Assembly (NCBI RefSeq): GCF_024362405.1
Contig: NZ_CP101454.1
Coordinates: forward strand, 3,596,001-3,660,000
Length of the DNA: 64,000 nt
Direction of reading: 5' to 3'
Origin: Halorarius litoreus
GTDB lineage: Archaea > Halobacteriota > Halobacteria > Halobacteriales > Haloarculaceae
Shown: in pieces, positions 17,470 to 26,854 of the stretch
How the letters are laid out: each line of letters starts with the position of its first letter
Position numbering within the stretch: the stretch's first letter is position 1
The notes under the pieces: generated by a model
Told to the model about the DNA's origin: nothing
What the model saw: only the letters and a program-made list of their open reading frames with translations
The model's database searches: none
Position numbers and translations under genes: made by a program

Positions 17470-18570
17470 ATGAAGTTCTGTGCGGTCCTGGGAATGCATC
17501 CGTCTGATACGTCCGGGGGGGCGGAGTTACAATCGCAGCTGATCTGTGCAGAACTCTCTCGACGTGGGCATCAGTCGTATTACGTTGCCTATGACTCGAA
17601 CGAGCTGTCCGTAGAAAGCCACGACGGAGTCAGTGTCTATCGACTCGCTGAGCCTGGACGATACAAGAGACTGCGAAGAGTCCTCACGACAGTTCGCGAA
17701 ATAGATCCCGACGTAATCTATCTGCGGAATATAAAGGATGCACCACTGTCGGCCATGTTCAAATCACAGACCGATAGCCACGTCGTTTTCAACATCTCAC
17801 ACGACGTACAGTGTCTTCCGCGGTTCGCGGGATGGCCTGGTAAAAACGACAGCACACCCCTCCATACGCTGTACCGACGCACGAAACTCGGCATTCGACG
17901 AAGTTTCCTCTCAGTCCCCGATACGATATTCGTCCAGACAGAGAGGCAACAGAAATTGTTGAAGAAACACCGCGACATGACGAGCGTTCTGACCGGAAAC
18001 GGCCATCCGCGACCCGAGAGTGAGCCCGAAAAACACGCTCCGCCGGTCGTTCTGTGGCTGGCCAGTATCAAAGAGTGGAAGCAACCGCACGTATTCGTCG
18101 ATCTCGCGTCAGCATGTACCGACCTGGAGTGTGAGTTCTGGCTCGTCGGTAGGCCAAGTACTCGAACGCTCGCAAGAGAGATCGCCGACCGTGCGGAATC
18201 GCTCCCGAATCTTCAGTATCTCGGTGGCTGCACTGTCAGCGAGAGCGACGACTATATCGAACGAGCGTCGGTCTTCGTCAACACGAGCAAGCAGGAAGGG
18301 TTTCCGAATACGTTTATCCAATCCTGGTTTCGAAAAACGCCCGTCGTCAGCCTTCACGTTGATCCAACCCACGAATCGGTCGAATTCGAGACGGGATATT
18401 ACGCACTCGAATCGGAGTCTGAACTCGTCGATCGTGTTCGAGAGCTCGTCCAGAATCCTGCACACAGAAGCGACCTCGGTGAACAGGCGTACCGCTATGC
18501 GTGTGAGTATAACGACATTCAGCGAGTCGTCGATCGGATCGAGACTGGATTGCCGATACACATCGTGTGA
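17470..18570 (+). CDS. Glycosyltransferase family 4
   Basis: A 366-residue GT-B enzyme starting MKFCAVLGMHPSDTSGGAEL; the SGGAE loop near residue 15 is typical of GT4 acceptor/donor domains. The C-terminal half has PVVLWLASIKEWKQPHVFVD, ECEFWLVGRPS and VFVNTSKQEGFPNTFIQSWF with the expected Glu. TTG at 17461 would add three residues; ATG 17470 fits the TATA box. It is followed by two Tat-exported beta-helix genes on the same strand, about 200 bases later with their own promoter. Confidence 0.85.
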   Translation: MKFCAVLGMHPSDTSGGAELQSQLICAELSRRGHQSYYVAYDSNELSVESHDGVSVYRLAEPGRYKRLRRVLTTVREIDPDVIYLRNIKDAPLSAMFKSQTDSHVVFNISHDVQCLPRFAGWPGKNDSTPLHTLYRRTKLGIRRSFLSVPDTIFVQTERQQKLLKKHRDMTSVLTGNGHPRPESEPEKHAPPVVLWLASIKEWKQPHVFVDLASACTDLECEFWLVGRPSTRTLAREIADRAESLPNLQYLGGCTVSESDDYIERASVFVNTSKQEGFPNTFIQSWFRKTPVVSLHVDPTHESVEFETGYYALESESELVDRVRELVQNPAHRSDLGEQAYRYACEYNDIQRVVDRIETGLPIHIV

Positions 18571-18732
18571 GTACCAACATAGAATGCAGATGGATGTCCG
18601 AGATCTCACTCAGGCCCGCAATGCCCCACGGCGTAAGACAAGGTGAGTCACAGAAGTCAACAATTCAACGCTCTAACGGCGAGTTTCTTGCTTCCGTCGT
18701 TCGTTCGACACTCTCGTCCGAAACACTCTTGC

Positions 18733-18742
18733 AAATATATTA
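18733..18742 (+). promoter_or_regulatory. TATA box for the beta-helix gene at 18771
   Basis: AAATATATTA is centred 33 bases before ATG 18771, which places the transcription start a few bases before the start codon, as in leaderless haloarchaeal mRNAs. Confidence 0.5.
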
Positions 18743-18770
18743 ACTATCTTTTGGAAGAAACGTCATCAAG

Positions 18771-20021
18771 ATGAACGACCGGCGTGAGTTCCTCAAATTG
18801 TGCAGTGTCGGTCTAGTTAGTGCTACTGCCGGTAGTCTAAGCCGAACCTCACGTGGCGAAAAAGACTATCTATCCGAAATCAAGCGAGTCCCCATAGACG
18901 CTACCGACGGTGACGAAATCTCGGGCATCGTCCAGTCAGTTGCCAACCGTGAGATCCTCAAATTCCCCGCAGGAACGTTTCGGTGGTCGTCCGAAGCGAG
19001 CGTTCTCGTCGACGACTGGGGCATCCAGTGTCAGGAGGATACGATTTTCGAGGTCCCCGCTGGCTTCGGAGAAGATGAACAGGGAACGCTCCTGCGAACG
19101 GCGACTGGAAACCGCGTCGCCGACAATTACTTCCTCCAGAACCTAACTTTCGACTCCCCCGGTCGGGCTGCACCCCAGTTGACACTCGGTGCCAGGAACA
19201 GTGCCACCATCGATGGCCTCCACTACAGAATGAATGGGCCGCTGTCGGGCGGGAGTCAGGGAAATGGCATTTCTGTAGCAGTCAGTAACCCTGGAGGAAG
19301 TTTTCGAATCAATGACTATTGGCAATTTAACAACGGAGATATTGGGAGATATGGGAGCGGGACCCGCATCGGAATCTTCGTCAGGCCACCGCACGATGGC
19401 ACGATACGTCTGACGAATCCTATTCTACAGGGATTCCCGAACAATGCCTGTTACGTCTCCCGCCACGGTGGGAGGGTCATAATCGAAAACGGTCTCCTGA
19501 TGAACAACAACGTCTCGGCCGTACGCGTCAGCGGCGGCGTCGAAGTGTACGATACGACCGTCGTCATCGACACCGACACCTACGTTCAGGGTGAAGGACA
19601 ACTGACCGATGGCGCACACAACACCCGAGGATTCTGGGGAGATGGAGACCATCCAGCGGCAGCACCAGGCGGGTTAGTATCCGGGTGTTCTGTGATCCTC
19701 GATAGCTACGAACGTTGTACTGGTTTAGTCAATAACCGTTTCGAGAACAGGTCCTTGAACGTCAAGGATACACAATTTCTCGCCAACGCAGACATCGATG
19801 GGACGTTTCAGATCGGCAATAGTACGGTCGAGTGTTCGAACTGTCGGTTCGACGGGACCTCGGAACGGACCACCCTGGGACGAGCAGAATCTGGAATCAT
19901 CGTCGGGAGAGAGAATACCTCGAATCCCAGGTTCGATCCGGGAGTGATGCCGATCAAGAGTTACAGAAACTACGACTTCGACTGGAATCGGACCCATCCG
20001 GTGACTCCCCGTATAGAGTAA
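18771..20021 (+). CDS. Tat-exported parallel beta-helix protein
   Basis: A 416-residue protein with an N-terminal twin-arginine signal (DRREFLKLCSVGLVSATAG, Arg4-Arg5) and a long region of short beta strands with repeated asparagines, such as NNACYVSRHGGRVIIENG and LLMNNNVSAVRVSGGVEVYD. That pattern is typical of right-handed parallel beta helices (pectate-lyase-like folds), often polysaccharide lyases, epimerases or adhesins. It is colinear with residues of the next gene product, without that gene's C-terminal repeats. Exported folded to the cell surface; a role in modifying or binding the surface glycan is inferred from context. Confidence 0.8.
   Translation: MNDRREFLKLCSVGLVSATAGSLSRTSRGEKDYLSEIKRVPIDATDGDEISGIVQSVANREILKFPAGTFRWSSEASVLVDDWGIQCQEDTIFEVPAGFGEDEQGTLLRTATGNRVADNYFLQNLTFDSPGRAAPQLTLGARNSATIDGLHYRMNGPLSGGSQGNGISVAVSNPGGSFRINDYWQFNNGDIGRYGSGTRIGIFVRPPHDGTIRLTNPILQGFPNNACYVSRHGGRVIIENGLLMNNNVSAVRVSGGVEVYDTTVVIDTDTYVQGEGQLTDGAHNTRGFWGDGDHPAAAPGGLVSGCSVILDSYERCTGLVNNRFENRSLNVKDTQFLANADIDGTFQIGNSTVECSNCRFDGTSERTTLGRAESGIIVGRENTSNPRFDPGVMPIKSYRNYDFDWNRTHPVTPRIE
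19498..19577 (+). repeat. 80-bp tract identical to 21194-21273
   Basis: This stretch, covering codons for MNNNVSAVRVSGGVEVYDTT and following residues, is base-for-base the same as 21194-21273 in the paralogous beta-helix gene, including all third codon positions. Flanking sequence of the two genes is clearly diverged. Gene conversion or recent recombination is the simplest explanation. Confidence 0.85.
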
Positions 20022-20349
20022 TCGTAAACTATACCGCCGACTTCAGTTGCACTTTTCGGAGAGTGTTCCGATCGCTTCACTCGGGCGTTCCGATAGTCTG
20101 CCGGATCGCCCTATTGTGCGCGTTATCGTTACCGTGACGAATATCGTCGACCCGGGCGACCGCGAAGAAAGCTGCTTTATGCGATTAAGGAGTCCTTACT
20201 GATTTTTTATTTAGTAATTTGACTATAAATATAAAGGCAAAACATATTGCAAAAATAATATATGTGGTATGTAACTGGCCACCATACGAGTTTACAATGA
20301 ACATTAACTGCAGTAATCCTTTTTATGTAGGTTATGATTACTCTCGGGT
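20022..20349. other. Intergenic region containing a very AT-rich block
   Basis: No gene is apparent. Bases about 20190-20340 are unusually AT-rich for this genome, with runs such as GATTTTTTATTTAG and AAAAATAATATATG. A TATA-like TTTTTATGTA at 20318-20327 lies about 27 bases before the GTG start at 20350 and probably drives that gene. Confidence 0.55.
20318..20327 (+). promoter_or_regulatory. TATA-like box for the beta-helix repeat gene
   Basis: The sequence TTTTTATGTA ends 22 bases before GTG 20350, giving a leaderless start. Several other AT-rich motifs in the preceding 130 bases could also serve. Confidence 0.35.
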
Positions 20350-22854
20350 GTGGCGCGTACAAATTCGACAGATAGCGAGGAAGGAGAAGCAGAAACGCAA
20401 ATCGATTCTGAATCGTCCACGACTGGGACGGTAAGCTCGTCATACTTTACAACTCGCCGCGATTTCGTCAGAGTTGCCGGAGGGGCATCGTTAGCAGGGA
20501 TATTTACGACGGCCACGACCGGATCTGCAGCAGCGGTTTCCGATTCCGAAACACCAGTGGACCTGTCACAAATGACAGAGGTCCAGGTCGACGTCTCCGA
20601 GGGCGAAGAAGTCTCGGGAATCGTCCAGAACGTCAACAGCGGCGAAGTATTAGTTTTCCCGTCGGGAACGTTCACTTGGTCGGATGAAGTCGTGCTCCAC
20701 CTGGAAGACTGGGGCATCCGATGTGAACCCGACACCGTCTTCCAAGTACCGGATGGATTCGGGGAGGGATCGAAAGAACTCCTCTTGAAAACCGATGGGG
20801 GTGGAAGTACGTCCTCGGACAATTACTATCTGGAAAACTTGACTTTCGACTCGGTCGGAAGATCGTCGCCGGGAATGGCGCTCGCCTGTCTCGAAGTCGC
20901 TCACATCAACGGCCTCGAATACCGGATGAACGGACCATTTGGGAATAATTTCCAGACAAACGGGCTCGCAGTCACCTGTAAGAGCGACACGGGAACACTG
21001 CGTATCGACGACTACAAGCAGTTCAACAACGGCGATATCGGCCAATACGAGGGCAGCACGCGCATCGGAGTCTACGCTCGCAATTCGAACGTCGGGACGA
21101 TTCACCTCGTCAATCCGGTCCTCTCTGGGTTCCCAAACAATGGGTGCTACGTCTCGCGGACTCCAGGATCAGTGATCATCGAGGGGGGCCTCTTGATGAA
21201 CAACAACGTCTCGGCCGTACGCGTCAGCGGCGGCGTCGAAGTGTACGATACGACCGTCGTCATCGACACCGACGCGTACCGGGACGGTGCGGGGCAACTG
21301 ACCGATGGTGCACACAACACGAGAGGGTTCTGGGGAGATGGAAACCACGACTACTCCAAGGGGGGACTAATTTCTGGGTGTGACGTGATTCTGCAGAGCT
21401 ACGAACGCAGTACCGGTCTCGTCAGTAACGGGTTCCAAAACGATAAGTTGGACGTCCGGGATACACAGTATCTCGTCAACGCCTCACTTGACGGCGTACT
21501 GCAAGCTGGAGACAACGTCATCGATGTCGACAATTCCACCTTCGATGGCGGTTCGACGGGTTCGACGCTTGGTACTACGGACACAGGTTCGATTACCGGG
21601 AGTAGCGACAACGCACACCCAGACTTCGACTTTGGAGCTGTGCCGATTGCGAGTACAGACAATTACGGATTCGACTGGAGTCTCACACATCCGGAGACAC
21701 CCAATCGGACCACCGAATCGGGAACAACAGTTGAATTCGATCATCTCCTCGAAATCGTTGCCGAGAGCGACGTCGATTCGATGGGGTACGCCGTCACCAC
21801 AAGCGGCGAACTGCAGAAAGGGGCCGAAGCCAACGGGGGCGAATCCGTGGTCCAGAACGACGACGGGAGTTGGACCGGGACCGGCAGCGTCGCTGGTAGT
21901 GGCATCGACAGCTTCGAGTTCAACGGAAGCGTCACCGACTGGACCGCCGAACTCGACTCGAGCTCTTACACCGTCTACATCGACGGCACCGAAGCAACCG
22001 AACTCTACGATACCACAACCGACCCAGATCATCTCCTCGAAATCGTTGCCGAGAGCGACGTCGATTCGATGGGGTACGCCGTCACCACAAGCGGCGAACT
22101 GCAGAAGGGCGCCGAAGCCGACGGGGGCGAATCCGTGGTCCAGAACGACGACGGGAGTTGGACCGGGACCGGCAGCGTCGCTGGTAGTGGCATCGACAGC
22201 TTCGAGTTCAACGGAAGCGTCACCGACTGGACCGCCGAACTCGACTCGAGCTCTTACACCGTCTACATCGACGGCACCGAAGCAACCGAACTCTACGATA
22301 CCACAACCGACCCAGATCATCTCCTCGAAATCGTTGCCGAGAGCGACGTCGATTCGATGGGGTACGCCGTCACCACAAGCGGCGAACTGCAGAAGGGCGC
22401 CGAAGCCGACGGGGGCGAAACCATCGTCCAGAACGACGACGGAACCTATACCGCCACAGGTAGTGTCGCTGGTAGTGGCATCGACAGCTTCGAGTTCAAC
22501 GGAAGCGTCACCGACTGGACCGCCGAACTCGACTCGAGCTCTTACACCGTCTACATCGACGGCACCGAAGCCAGCGAGATCCACGAAACGCGGCTGTTAG
22601 AAATCGTCGCAGACAATAGTAAGGGTGCGTTGGAATTCTCGATTACCACCGACGGGAAGCTCTTCAAAGGACCAGAGGCCGACGATAAGGAGAAGATTAT
22701 TCAGAACGCCGACGGTACGTGGACTGCCACCGGCAAGGTCCGGCCCAACGGTGTGGATAGCTTCGAGTTCTATGGAAGCGTCCTGGACGTGGCCACGAAT
22801 CAGAATAAAGACGCCTACACGCTCACAATCGACGGCACCGAGACAAGTCTTTAG
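20350..22854 (+). CDS. Tat-exported beta-helix protein with C-terminal tandem repeats
   Basis: An 834-residue protein. After an acidic leader comes a twin-arginine signal (TTRRDFVRVAGGASLAG, Arg36-Arg37). Residues about 70-450 form a parallel beta-helix domain closely related to the preceding gene's product (shared NNGCYVSRTPGSVIIEGG and DGAHNTRGFWGDG). Residues about 464-751 are three near-identical 96-residue repeats (LLEIVAESDVDSMGYAVTTS ... YTVYIDGTEATEL), then a fourth degenerate copy ends the protein. The repeats look like small beta-sandwich modules found at the C termini of haloarchaeal surface beta-helix proteins. Start is GTG 20350; no ATG lies before the Tat motif. Probably a surface enzyme or adhesin. 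Confidence 0.82.
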   Translation: MARTNSTDSEEGEAETQIDSESSTTGTVSSSYFTTRRDFVRVAGGASLAGIFTTATTGSAAAVSDSETPVDLSQMTEVQVDVSEGEEVSGIVQNVNSGEVLVFPSGTFTWSDEVVLHLEDWGIRCEPDTVFQVPDGFGEGSKELLLKTDGGGSTSSDNYYLENLTFDSVGRSSPGMALACLEVAHINGLEYRMNGPFGNNFQTNGLAVTCKSDTGTLRIDDYKQFNNGDIGQYEGSTRIGVYARNSNVGTIHLVNPVLSGFPNNGCYVSRTPGSVIIEGGLLMNNNVSAVRVSGGVEVYDTTVVIDTDAYRDGAGQLTDGAHNTRGFWGDGNHDYSKGGLISGCDVILQSYERSTGLVSNGFQNDKLDVRDTQYLVNASLDGVLQAGDNVIDVDNSTFDGGSTGSTLGTTDTGSITGSSDNAHPDFDFGAVPIASTDNYGFDWSLTHPETPNRTTESGTTVEFDHLLEIVAESDVDSMGYAVTTSGELQKGAEANGGESVVQNDDGSWTGTGSVAGSGIDSFEFNGSVTDWTAELDSSSYTVYIDGTEATELYDTTTDPDHLLEIVAESDVDSMGYAVTTSGELQKGAEADGGESVVQNDDGSWTGTGSVAGSGIDSFEFNGSVTDWTAELDSSSYTVYIDGTEATELYDTTTDPDHLLEIVAESDVDSMGYAVTTSGELQKGAEADGGETIVQNDDGTYTATGSVAGSGIDSFEFNGSVTDWTAELDSSSYTVYIDGTEASEIHETRLLEIVADNSKGALEFSITTDGKLFKGPEADDKEKIIQNADGTWTATGKVRPNGVDSFEFYGSVLDVATNQNKDAYTLTIDGTETSL
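21194..21273 (+). repeat. 80-bp tract identical to 19498-19577
   Basis: Second copy of the identical tract shared by the two beta-helix genes. The bases on both sides differ (TCT before, GCGTACC after, against TCC before and ACCTACG after in the other copy). Confidence 0.85.
21739..22602 (+). repeat. Three 288-bp in-frame tandem repeats
   Basis: Unit starts are at 21739, 22027 and 22315, each beginning GATCATCTCCTCGAAATCG. Copies 1 and 2 are almost identical at the DNA level (GGGGCCGAAGCCAACG against GGCGCCGAAGCCGACG). Copy 3 differs in its middle (ACCATCGTCCAG..GGAACCTATACC). A fourth, much diverged protein-level copy follows to 22854. The near-identity points to recent unit duplication. 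Confidence 0.92.
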
Positions 22855-23202
22855 TCTCTATCCGCAATACTTTCTCCTAGTTCTGCGAGAATCCGATTTC
22901 GTTCCAGTCAGTCGGATTCATATTCGTTCCGAAATCTGAGGAATCATGTAGAAAGCCGGCTCCCTCGATGTTCGAGGCATTCGAGTCATGATACCTTTGT
23001 CTTCCTGTAACCGCAGCGAATCACCGCTCAAAACGCGATACGGTGGCAATCCCGAAGATTGTGGGGAAGTCGAACGATTGTACCAAAGTAAACCGATTCG
23101 AAACTGGCTGCGTAGAGAATCACCTTCAGTGAATAGTCGCTGTCCTTGGTCGATCGCTGGCGACAAATAGCTCGTTTTCCTGAACGACGTGTGGGAAGCC
23201 GG
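22855..23202. other. Intergenic region without recognised gene
   Basis: Convergent genes end on both sides. Short open frames exist on both strands, but none has haloarchaeal coding character or a known motif. I see no clear terminator hairpin. Confidence 0.5.
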
Positions 23203-24645
23203 TTAGAGCATCGACTTCATCCTGCGAATGTCCTTCGTTGTGAGCCCGCCGATAGTAAACACGACAGCAAAATACGTCATTGCGCCGACGATGGGGTACA
23301 AGACTATCTTGACTATCTCTTGAACGGGATTGAACCCGATATATAGGAGGAGAGCGACCATGACCACCGAACTGAACACGGATTTCGCTAATCGTCCTTT
23401 CGGAATCGGGACTGAGACGTATGTTCTGACGTGATAGTAGATGTACGACATTCGGACGACCATGCTGATCATCATCGCAATCGCTGCCCCTTTGATGCCG
23501 ATCGCTGGGATGAGGGCGAGGTTCAACACGAGATTTGTAAGAAATGCGAGCGACGTTCCGATCGCAACCTTCTCCGTTGCCTCAGCCGCGTTCAACACGT
23601 AGGTGATGACATTTTCGTAGCCGCGAAATATGAACCCAAATGTCAGAATTGGGACAAGAATCCACCCCTCTGTGGCGACTTGTTCGGTAGCGAGCACACG
23701 GAGAATCGGTGAGGCGAGTAACGTGATACCGAAGAGGACCGGTATCACGAGGAGAACGTATCCCTCCAGAAAGTTCCGATAAAATCGCCTCACATCTGTC
23801 ATCTCGTCGTTCTCCCACGCTGATGTAACGGAGGGATACAACGTCGAATTGAACATGCTCGTGAGGGTCGGAAATAGCACGGAGACGCCGTATGCTACCG
23901 AGTAAATTCCGACCTGTACCGGCGAGAAAAAGTACAAGATGACGAACTTATCCGTGTGAGACAACATCTGATTCGAGAAGTCGTTGAATATCATCGGCGT
24001 ACTGTACGTGAGATATCGCTTGAAATTATCTGGCTCAGGCTTCCGGAGTCGATCCGGGATGTAAAGAAAGAAAATCGCTGTATAGACGACGAGCATCGAA
24101 CCCAGGATTGCCAGCAATCCCGCGGCGATATTTTGCGTAACCGTCAGAATAGTCAATAACGCCACCGTTTCTAGGGTTTTCTCGGCCAAAGAGATGATCT
24201 CGAATTTCTTGACTCGATTTTCGGCTCGTGGAATGTTCTTTAGAATGCCCCCGATGATCTTCGCGACGATGATCATCGCCGCTATCACGGGCACGCTGAG
24301 TCCCAGCATCGATTTCGCTGGCGTCGAGAATCCGATGTACTCGATCAGGAGAGGAAACGCGAATCCAGCAATGGCTGCAGTAAAGAGGGCGATGAGCAGG
24401 AGGTCTGAAACCGTTTGCCCCTTTCTGTCTTCAGATGGGGTATATCGGACGAGCGTTCCGTGGAGATGCAAACCACCGACACCGCCAAATATCGCGATAA
24501 ATGAGAATATCAGGGTCCAAATGCCGTAGATGTCGACGCCCAACAGCTTCGTGATGATCGGGACGACGAGGATGCCTCTGGCGAATAGGACGAACTTTCG
24601 GAACAGCGACACCCCCGAGTCGGTCAGGACCTTTCTAATCTCCAT
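23203..24645 (-). CDS. Oligosaccharide flippase (Wzx/MATE-like)
   Basis: A 480-residue membrane protein with about 14 hydrophobic segments. It starts MEIRKVLTDSGVSLFRKFVL, has NLALIPAIGIKGAAIAMMIS near residue 375 (the region broken in the pseudogene at 14029-14859) and PIVTKLLGVDIYGIWTLIFS-like features near the N terminus. Such proteins translocate lipid-linked glycans across the cytoplasmic membrane. It is probably the working flippase of the island, since the other copy is dead. Confidence 0.87.
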   Translation of the reverse strand: MEIRKVLTDSGVSLFRKFVLFARGILVVPIITKLLGVDIYGIWTLIFSFIAIFGGVGGLHLHGTLVRYTPSEDRKGQTVSDLLLIALFTAAIAGFAFPLLIEYIGFSTPAKSMLGLSVPVIAAMIIVAKIIGGILKNIPRAENRVKKFEIISLAEKTLETVALLTILTVTQNIAAGLLAILGSMLVVYTAIFFLYIPDRLRKPEPDNFKRYLTYSTPMIFNDFSNQMLSHTDKFVILYFFSPVQVGIYSVAYGVSVLFPTLTSMFNSTLYPSVTSAWENDEMTDVRRFYRNFLEGYVLLVIPVLFGITLLASPILRVLATEQVATEGWILVPILTFGFIFRGYENVITYVLNAAEATEKVAIGTSLAFLTNLVLNLALIPAIGIKGAAIAMMISMVVRMSYIYYHVRTYVSVPIPKGRLAKSVFSSVVMVALLLYIGFNPVQEIVKIVLYPIVGAMTYFAVVFTIGGLTTKDIRRMKSML

Positions 24646-24886
24646 GCTATCGTCGCTACATCCACGCCGAAATCAGGAATCTCGTTGACATGATTTCTCC
24701 TTAGTCGCTGTATAGATGCCCGACGTTGGTACCATCCACTAAACCGAGTTTTGCTGAGACGTACATAGTTATCTAGAACTTTCCCCCAGGATAGAACCAC
24801 GTACGCGGCGCACCTGTGAACGTGTCGCTCTTAGACCCAGACTGTCGGCTACGGGAGACCACTCACTCTTACCCCAATGGAGGAGA

Positions 24887-25771
24887 TCACTCGGTTAGAT
24901 ATCCTAAATCTTCTAATCGCTGGTTTACGATCGTCGATTCGCTCGCCTGGACCTGCCTGTTCTTCCCCTCCACTATTGTCCGGCGCTCGCCGAATTCTAG
25001 CTCTAGCCATGGGACCTCAGTCAGTGACTTTACGTGCCGTTCACCTGGATGCCCATACAGTCCCCATTCTCCAAGCGCGTTTCCGTGATCTGCGGTGATG
25101 ACCGTCTTTCCGTCGAGTTCCTCGAGCGCGTCGTCGATTGCGTCTAACACAATTTCGAGGTTTTCGCGGTAGGCTTGCCACACGAGCGATTTTTTGACCA
25201 TGCCATCTTCGAGAAGACTCCAGACTGTTGGGTGCTCACGCTCATTCGCGATCACCCCATTGCCGGTTATCGACCCGTGTTCGATCGCTTGCCCTGTTTC
25301 ACCAATAAACGGGTAGTGTGGTTGAATGTAGTGGGCAATTATCCGTTTATCAGGATACTTCTCGGTGGCTCTCAGGAGTCGTTCAGTGACCTTTTCGGGG
25401 GGAACCGTCGCCAGCGAGTCGTCCCAGCACGTCTCCCACAAGAACTCACATGCATAGAAGTTAGACGCGACATCGTGGTTAATGAGCTGTGGATTCGCCG
25501 ATAGGTAAACAGTATCCAGAAACTGATCGTCAGCGAAGTTACTTCGCAAGAACTCGCCCGTATGAGTGCCCATCGAATTGACTGTCCGATACGTTCCTCG
25601 AATGTTCGAGACGTCTTCGAAGAGATCTGCCCGACAGCCATCGAGCACGAGTAGCGTATCCCAGTCTTCAACCATTACGTCGATCGCACGTCGTTGGTTC
25701 CATCGTTTCAGGAGGTACCAGAACAGGAGATCTGGTGACCGCAAGACAGTCGCTATCGTATTAGGATCCAT
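24887..25771 (-). CDS. Sulfatase-like (alkaline-phosphatase superfamily) protein
   Basis: A 294-residue protein, shorter than typical sulfatases. The first metal site is WDTLLVLDGCRADLF (Asp44), followed by NSMGTHTGEFLRSNF, where Thr69 or Thr71 sits in the nucleophile region, and the second metal site is KTVITADHGNALGEWGLYGH. The DGCR motif and the absence of C/S-x-P-x-R distinguish it from arylsulfatases. It is related to the gene at 29632-30714. It lies 60 bases downstream of a DUF1616 gene on the same strand. Confidence 0.82.
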   Translation of the reverse strand: MDPNTIATVLRSPDLLFWYLLKRWNQRRAIDVMVEDWDTLLVLDGCRADLFEDVSNIRGTYRTVNSMGTHTGEFLRSNFADDQFLDTVYLSANPQLINHDVASNFYACEFLWETCWDDSLATVPPEKVTERLLRATEKYPDKRIIAHYIQPHYPFIGETGQAIEHGSITGNGVIANEREHPTVWSLLEDGMVKKSLVWQAYRENLEIVLDAIDDALEELDGKTVITADHGNALGEWGLYGHPGERHVKSLTEVPWLELEFGERRTIVEGKNRQVQASESTIVNQRLEDLGYLTE

Positions 25772-25831
25772 ACCCCTGTATTGATGGAACTCGGCTCTAA
25801 AAAGTATACACAGCCAATGGTGGCTGGTGCA

Positions 25832-26854
25832 TCACGCCGAATCACTTACGTTGATGTGCAGTTGCGTCCGTCGGAACGCCTTGTCGGTTGATGCCTGTTC
25901 CGGTGCATCCCCTTCGTACAACAGAAACACCACTCGTAACTGGTCGCCTGTCATCGTCGGGGTTATCTCCTCCGTTCGTGTCCACGTCGTATCGTGAGTG
26001 AGATTTCCTGTTTGGATTCGATTCAGTTCTCGCTCCTCGATTATCCTCGTTGAATTGTTCACCTCCCGATACTCCTGAAGTTTGACGACGACGGTGTACT
26101 CCATCGTCTCGTACTCGAAATTTCTCACTCGGAGTGTGATCGGCCGAGACTCTCCGATCTGAAAATCGCTCGGATAGTCCGACATCCCGAGTTCCCCGTC
26201 GTCGTCTTCTGTGAGCAGGTAAAATTCCGTGTTTCGTGTCCCTGGCGGTGGCACAGTACTCACGTAGGCTACACTGATGATCGAAATGACCAGACCAAGG
26301 ACGAGGAGGACGTTGAGTGCGCTGTCGATTCGAGAGTGATGCGTGAACAGTTTAGCACGGTTCGTCGCAATCCATTTGTAGATATCGACAGAGAATCGTT
26401 CCGTTTCAGAGACTCTCATACGCCTACCAGCGGCGATCACCGTTGCCAACACGGTGAACATGTTCACACTCACGATGAGTGGGATTCTTCGGATTCCCCA
26501 CGGTGTGTTGTTGAGCACGACCGCGAGTAAGGCAACGATCGCGATACTCAGACCAAACGCGAGTCCGACTCGTTCGACGCCGGTAATGTTTTCGAGAACA
26601 CGGTGTGTCGCAGGTTTACTTCGCTGTGTTTCGCCGTGTTCGGTTCCCTTCGGGAAAATAGCGGAGATAGCCGCGTACCCCGGTAAAAATACCACTAACA
26701 AGAATTCGAAGGACAGGCGGAACGGGTGTGTCGGACTCGGCGAAAAGGCTAACGAGAGGTCGATAAAGAGAATGAGTACAATCACGACCACAAGATCCTG
26801 TGGAGCCTTGCGGAGTAACTGAGAGAGACGTGTCCGAGGACGGTGAGTGAGCAT
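25832..26854 (-). CDS. DUF1616 membrane protein
   Basis: A 340-residue protein with four predicted N-terminal membrane helices (FEFLLVVFLPGYAAISAIFP, VLNNTPWGIR in between) and a C-terminal extracellular domain beginning after PPGTRNTEFYLLTEDDDGEL. The whole layout matches the gene at 55178-56194 (NFTPWGIR, FTELYLLTEGDDGELVADDY). ATG 26854 is preferred over an upstream TTG at 26881 because it gives the paralog's length. DUF1616 genes in haloarchaea often accompany surface-glycan or S-layer loci; biochemical function is unknown. Confidence 0.83.
   Translation of the reverse strand: MLTHRPRTRLSQLLRKAPQDLVVVIVLILFIDLSLAFSPSPTHPFRLSFEFLLVVFLPGYAAISAIFPKGTEHGETQRSKPATHRVLENITGVERVGLAFGLSIAIVALLAVVLNNTPWGIRRIPLIVSVNMFTVLATVIAAGRRMRVSETERFSVDIYKWIATNRAKLFTHHSRIDSALNVLLVLGLVISIISVAYVSTVPPPGTRNTEFYLLTEDDDGELGMSDYPSDFQIGESRPITLRVRNFEYETMEYTVVVKLQEYREVNNSTRIIEERELNRIQTGNLTHDTTWTRTEEITPTMTGDQLRVVFLLYEGDAPEQASTDKAFRRTQLHINVSDSA

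Noticed and set aside
21484-22584. 366-codon minus-strand frame over the tandem repeats
   Set aside because: It mirrors the repeat units of the plus-strand beta-helix protein, with internal repetition of the same period and no independent domain. It is a shadow.
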